Below, one piece after another: positions 62,328 to 64,000 of a stretch of DNA of 64,000 nt. A program made the translations under genes and the position numbers. The notes under the pieces were generated by a model, which made no database searches, was not told the origin of the DNA, and was given only the letters and a program-made list of their open reading frames with translations. This DNA is from Halobacillus litoralis (GTDB lineage Bacteria > Bacillota > Bacilli > Bacillales > Halobacillaceae): NCBI RefSeq assembly GCF_020171725.1, contig NZ_JAIVAJ010000002.1, forward strand, positions 496,001-560,000. Direction: 5' to 3'. Each line of letters begins with the position of its first letter. Within the stretch, counting starts at the first letter, position 1.

Positions 62328-63095
62328 ATGTATTTACCGAGTTTTCGATTGGATGACAAGCTGGCCGTTGTGACAGGTGGAACGAAGGGAATCGGAAGGG
62401 CGATTGCTCTTGCTTTCGCAGAAGCGGGAGCGGATGTCATTATTATTGCCCGAAACGAGGAACAATTATTAGTTGTGAAAAAGGAAGTGGAAGGGCTGGG
62501 CAGGAAAGCCTTCACGATTGCAAGAGACATTGTCGAAGTGGATGCTATCAAGGAAGAAGTGGATGCCATTCGGAAAGATAGACCGATAGATGTCTGGGTG
62601 AATAACGCAGGTATGAATATCCGAAGTGAAGCGGAGAAGGTAACGGAGATGGAATGGGAGCAGATCATCAATACGAACTTGAAGAGTGCCTTTTTCTTAT
62701 CGCAATATGCCGGCTCCGTGATGAAGAAAGAAAAGCGAGGGAAGATTATCAACATTTCTTCCGTCGGAGGTCATGTCGCGCTCAAGACAGGCGTAGTTTA
62801 TGCGATGACGAAGAGTGCATTGATTCAAATGACAAAAAACCTGGCTCTTGAATGGGGAGAAGACCAAATTAATGTAAATGCCATTGGGCCATGGTATTTC
62901 CCGACTTCGCTAACCGAGCGCCTTCTTGAGGACGAAGATTATGTAGAGGCTATCCTTGATCGAACACCATTGAACCGGATTGGTGAACTGAAAGAACTGA
63001 CGGGAGCAGCGGTGTTCCTTGCATCTGAAGCAGGTAACTACATGACAGGACAAACACTGTTTGTCGATGGAGGCATGACGATTTACGGGTTTTAG
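62328..63095 (+). CDS. Short-chain dehydrogenase/reductase
   Basis: A 255-residue classical SDR. Cofactor motif TGGTKGIG (16-23), NNAG (92-95), catalytic Ser144/145, Tyr158 and Lys162 (YAMTK) are all present, and the end MTGQTLFVDGGMTIYGF is typical. It resembles gluconate 5-dehydrogenase/3-ketoacyl reductase-like members; the substrate cannot be read. The ATG at 62328 has AGGAGGA upstream and fits the family; an ATG at 62265 would add an odd basic leader. Confidence 0.88.
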   Translation: MYLPSFRLDDKLAVVTGGTKGIGRAIALAFAEAGADVIIIARNEEQLLVVKKEVEGLGRKAFTIARDIVEVDAIKEEVDAIRKDRPIDVWVNNAGMNIRSEAEKVTEMEWEQIINTNLKSAFFLSQYAGSVMKKEKRGKIINISSVGGHVALKTGVVYAMTKSALIQMTKNLALEWGEDQINVNAIGPWYFPTSLTERLLEDEDYVEAILDRTPLNRIGELKELTGAAVFLASEAGNYMTGQTLFVDGGMTIYGF

Positions 63096-63107
63096 AATAG
63101 GTATACA

Positions 63108-63142
63108 AAAAGCATGTAGCCGAGTGGTTACATGCTTTTTTG
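63108..63142. terminator. Shared terminator at the convergent SDR and cheX ends
   Basis: AAAAAGCATGTA / TACATGCTTTTTT stem. The minus-strand cheX stop codon (63128-63130) lies inside the hairpin, so one arm is coding sequence for cheX. Confidence 0.85.
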
Positions 63143-63589
63143 GTCAATCATTAAAATCAACTTTAAACTGTGTTCATCTTCAAGGTTCACGGGAACTTGA
63201 AAGGCGAGATCGAAACCTCTGATTCTGGATTCTCCCTGTATGACCGTAGGAGGGGTGATATCGATGGAAATGCTACGTTCTGAGACCTTCGTCGATAAAT
63301 TTCCAGCAATCATATTAGCTAACTCTCCTGTAAAGGAATATAACATCTCCCCTTCAAGAGGCATTCCGAACATTTTCTCACCTACATATCCGAAGCTGTT
63401 GTGGCTTCCATCTATGAGCAGACGGCCGGTGAAGTCACCTGTCATTCCGATGAGTACACCTAGTTCATTCTGTTGGATGGGCTCTTCGAATTTACGGGGG
63501 TGTTCGATGGAAAGCTCGAAAGGAAAGACTGAATGGACCGAGTCTAAACTTCCGTTGAGAATATCTGTGATAGATTGACTATTCGACAC
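63128..63589 (-). CDS. cheX: CheX-like CheY-P phosphatase family protein
   Basis: A 153-residue protein of the CheC/CheX family, which dephosphorylates CheY-P. The catalytic ExxN pattern is in FTGELANMIAGN (E89, N92). Single ExxN copy and length point to CheX, not CheC (two copies). The start is GTG after GGAGGG. B. subtilis, as I recall, has CheC and FliY but no CheX. The gene stands alone on the minus strand; cheR is far away at 17900. Confidence 0.82.
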   Translation of the reverse strand: MSNSQSITDILNGSLDSVHSVFPFELSIEHPRKFEEPIQQNELGVLIGMTGDFTGRLLIDGSHNSFGYVGEKMFGMPLEGEMLYSFTGELANMIAGNLSTKVSERSISIDITPPTVIQGESRIRGFDLAFQVPVNLEDEHSLKLILMIDQKSM

Positions 63590-63704
63590 GATGTAACCCT
63601 CCTATTATACATACCATTGACATAGGTTTATCATACCACATTTTTCGACAGCTTCATGGAATAATTTACGATTTTTTAAGCAGAATAAAACAAAAAGGAG
63701 GTAC

Positions 63705-64000
63705 ATGATGCCATATATCCTTTCCTCAGGTGTGAAAGAAGCAGAGTATTCTTTCGCGCAATCCACTGTCCAGCAATTGGTGTATAATCTCTTTCCAATG
63801 AAAGATCATGAGAAAAAGAGGCTGCTCCCGATTTTTGAAAATGCCCAAATCGAAAACCGTCAGTTCGCTCAGCAGTTGGAATGGTTTGAGAGGCCCCATG
63901 GACTCGCTGAACGGAACCAGATCTATATGGAGAAGGCGATCCATTATGCGAAGGCGGCGATTGAGTCCTGTTTACATCACGAAGTCTTCCTGCAAAACCC
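63705..64000 (+). CDS. bcsA: Type III polyketide synthase BcsA, N-terminal part (runs off window)
   Basis: The first 98 residues of an open frame that continues past the edge. PYILSSGVKEAEYSFAQ, RLLPIFENAQIENRQFAQQ and LEWFERPHGLAERNQIYMEK closely follow the start of B. subtilis BcsA/BpsA, a chalcone-synthase-like enzyme that makes alkylpyrones. The catalytic Cys lies beyond the window. AAGGAGGT precedes two adjacent ATG codons (63705, 63708). In B. subtilis bcsA is followed by ypbQ, a pyrone methyltransferase. Confidence 0.85.
   Translation, partial: MMPYILSSGVKEAEYSFAQSTVQQLVYNLFPMKDHEKKRLLPIFENAQIENRQFAQQLEWFERPHGLAERNQIYMEKAIHYAKAAIESCLHHEVFLQN

Overview
The window is an ordinary, densely coded chromosomal segment from an endospore-forming Bacillaceae. 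Spore genes (ypeB, spoVIF, spoIVA, sspM, a CotD-like coat gene, ypjB), hepS-menG-hepT for menaquinone, bshA for bacillithiol, a qcrABC menaquinol:cytochrome c reductase and a type B RNase P RNA all point there. Gene order follows the ypeB-to-ypwA region of Bacillus subtilis closely. Acid-rich proteins (the PonA and QcrC tails, YpiA) suggest a halotolerant or moderately halophilic member such as Halobacillus or Virgibacillus; that placement is inference.

Layout. 1-11.4 kb: end of ypeB, motI (c-di-GMP receptor), cmk-plsC-ypfD-fni, yphA with a YIEGIA membrane protein and its small partner, der-gpsA, spoVIF, yphE-yphF. 11.4-12.0 kb: a 667-base non-coding stretch with a cre-type palindrome and a SigE-type promoter for spoIVA. 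12.0-17.7 kb: spoIVA, hbs behind a structured leader, mtrB (TRAP), hepS-menG-hepT, ndk. 17.9-25 kb: cheR and the aromatic block aroC-aroB-aroH-hisC-tyrA-aroA, without the trp operon that sits inside it in B. subtilis. 25-32.6 kb: an unrecognised, amidohydrolase-like gene, ypiA-reoY-ypiF, qcrABC, ypjA, ypjB, yugP. 32.7-48.3 kb: ypjC (minus), then ypjD-dapB-mgsA-bshA-cca-birA-panBCD, dinG, ypmA-tseB-aspB-asnS, dnaD-nth. 48.4-55.8 kb: ponA-recU and sspM on minus, a coiled-coil ORF and yppE on plus, and an RND efflux gene on minus. 55.9-64 kb: cdd, a CotD-like repeat protein, ypsA, gpsB, rnpB, ypsC, ypwA, a lipoprotein, an SDR, a CheX-like gene and the 5' part of bcsA.

How the genes work together. 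Three themes recur: central biosynthesis (chorismate, lysine/DHP, pantothenate, isoprenoid and menaquinone), envelope and cell-cycle control (PonA, GpsB, TseB, ReoY), and sporulation. Several local differences from B. subtilis are visible: folE and trp are missing around mtrB, bshB1 is missing between mgsA and bshA, and ypoC is missing after nth; spoVIF, plsC, yugP, cdd and a CheX-like gene are present.

Novelty. I see no phage, insertion sequence, CRISPR array, restriction system or defence island. The best candidates for something undescribed are the degenerate amidohydrolase-like gene with a SigE-like promoter (24935-25853), the YIEGIA/small-subunit pair (6202-7268), the operator-like palindrome on the RND promoter (55800-55828), the cre-like palindrome in the gap before spoIVA, and a dispersed-repeat-like element between twin hairpins (61384-61648). 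Promoters, operators and alternative starts were read by eye and not tested.
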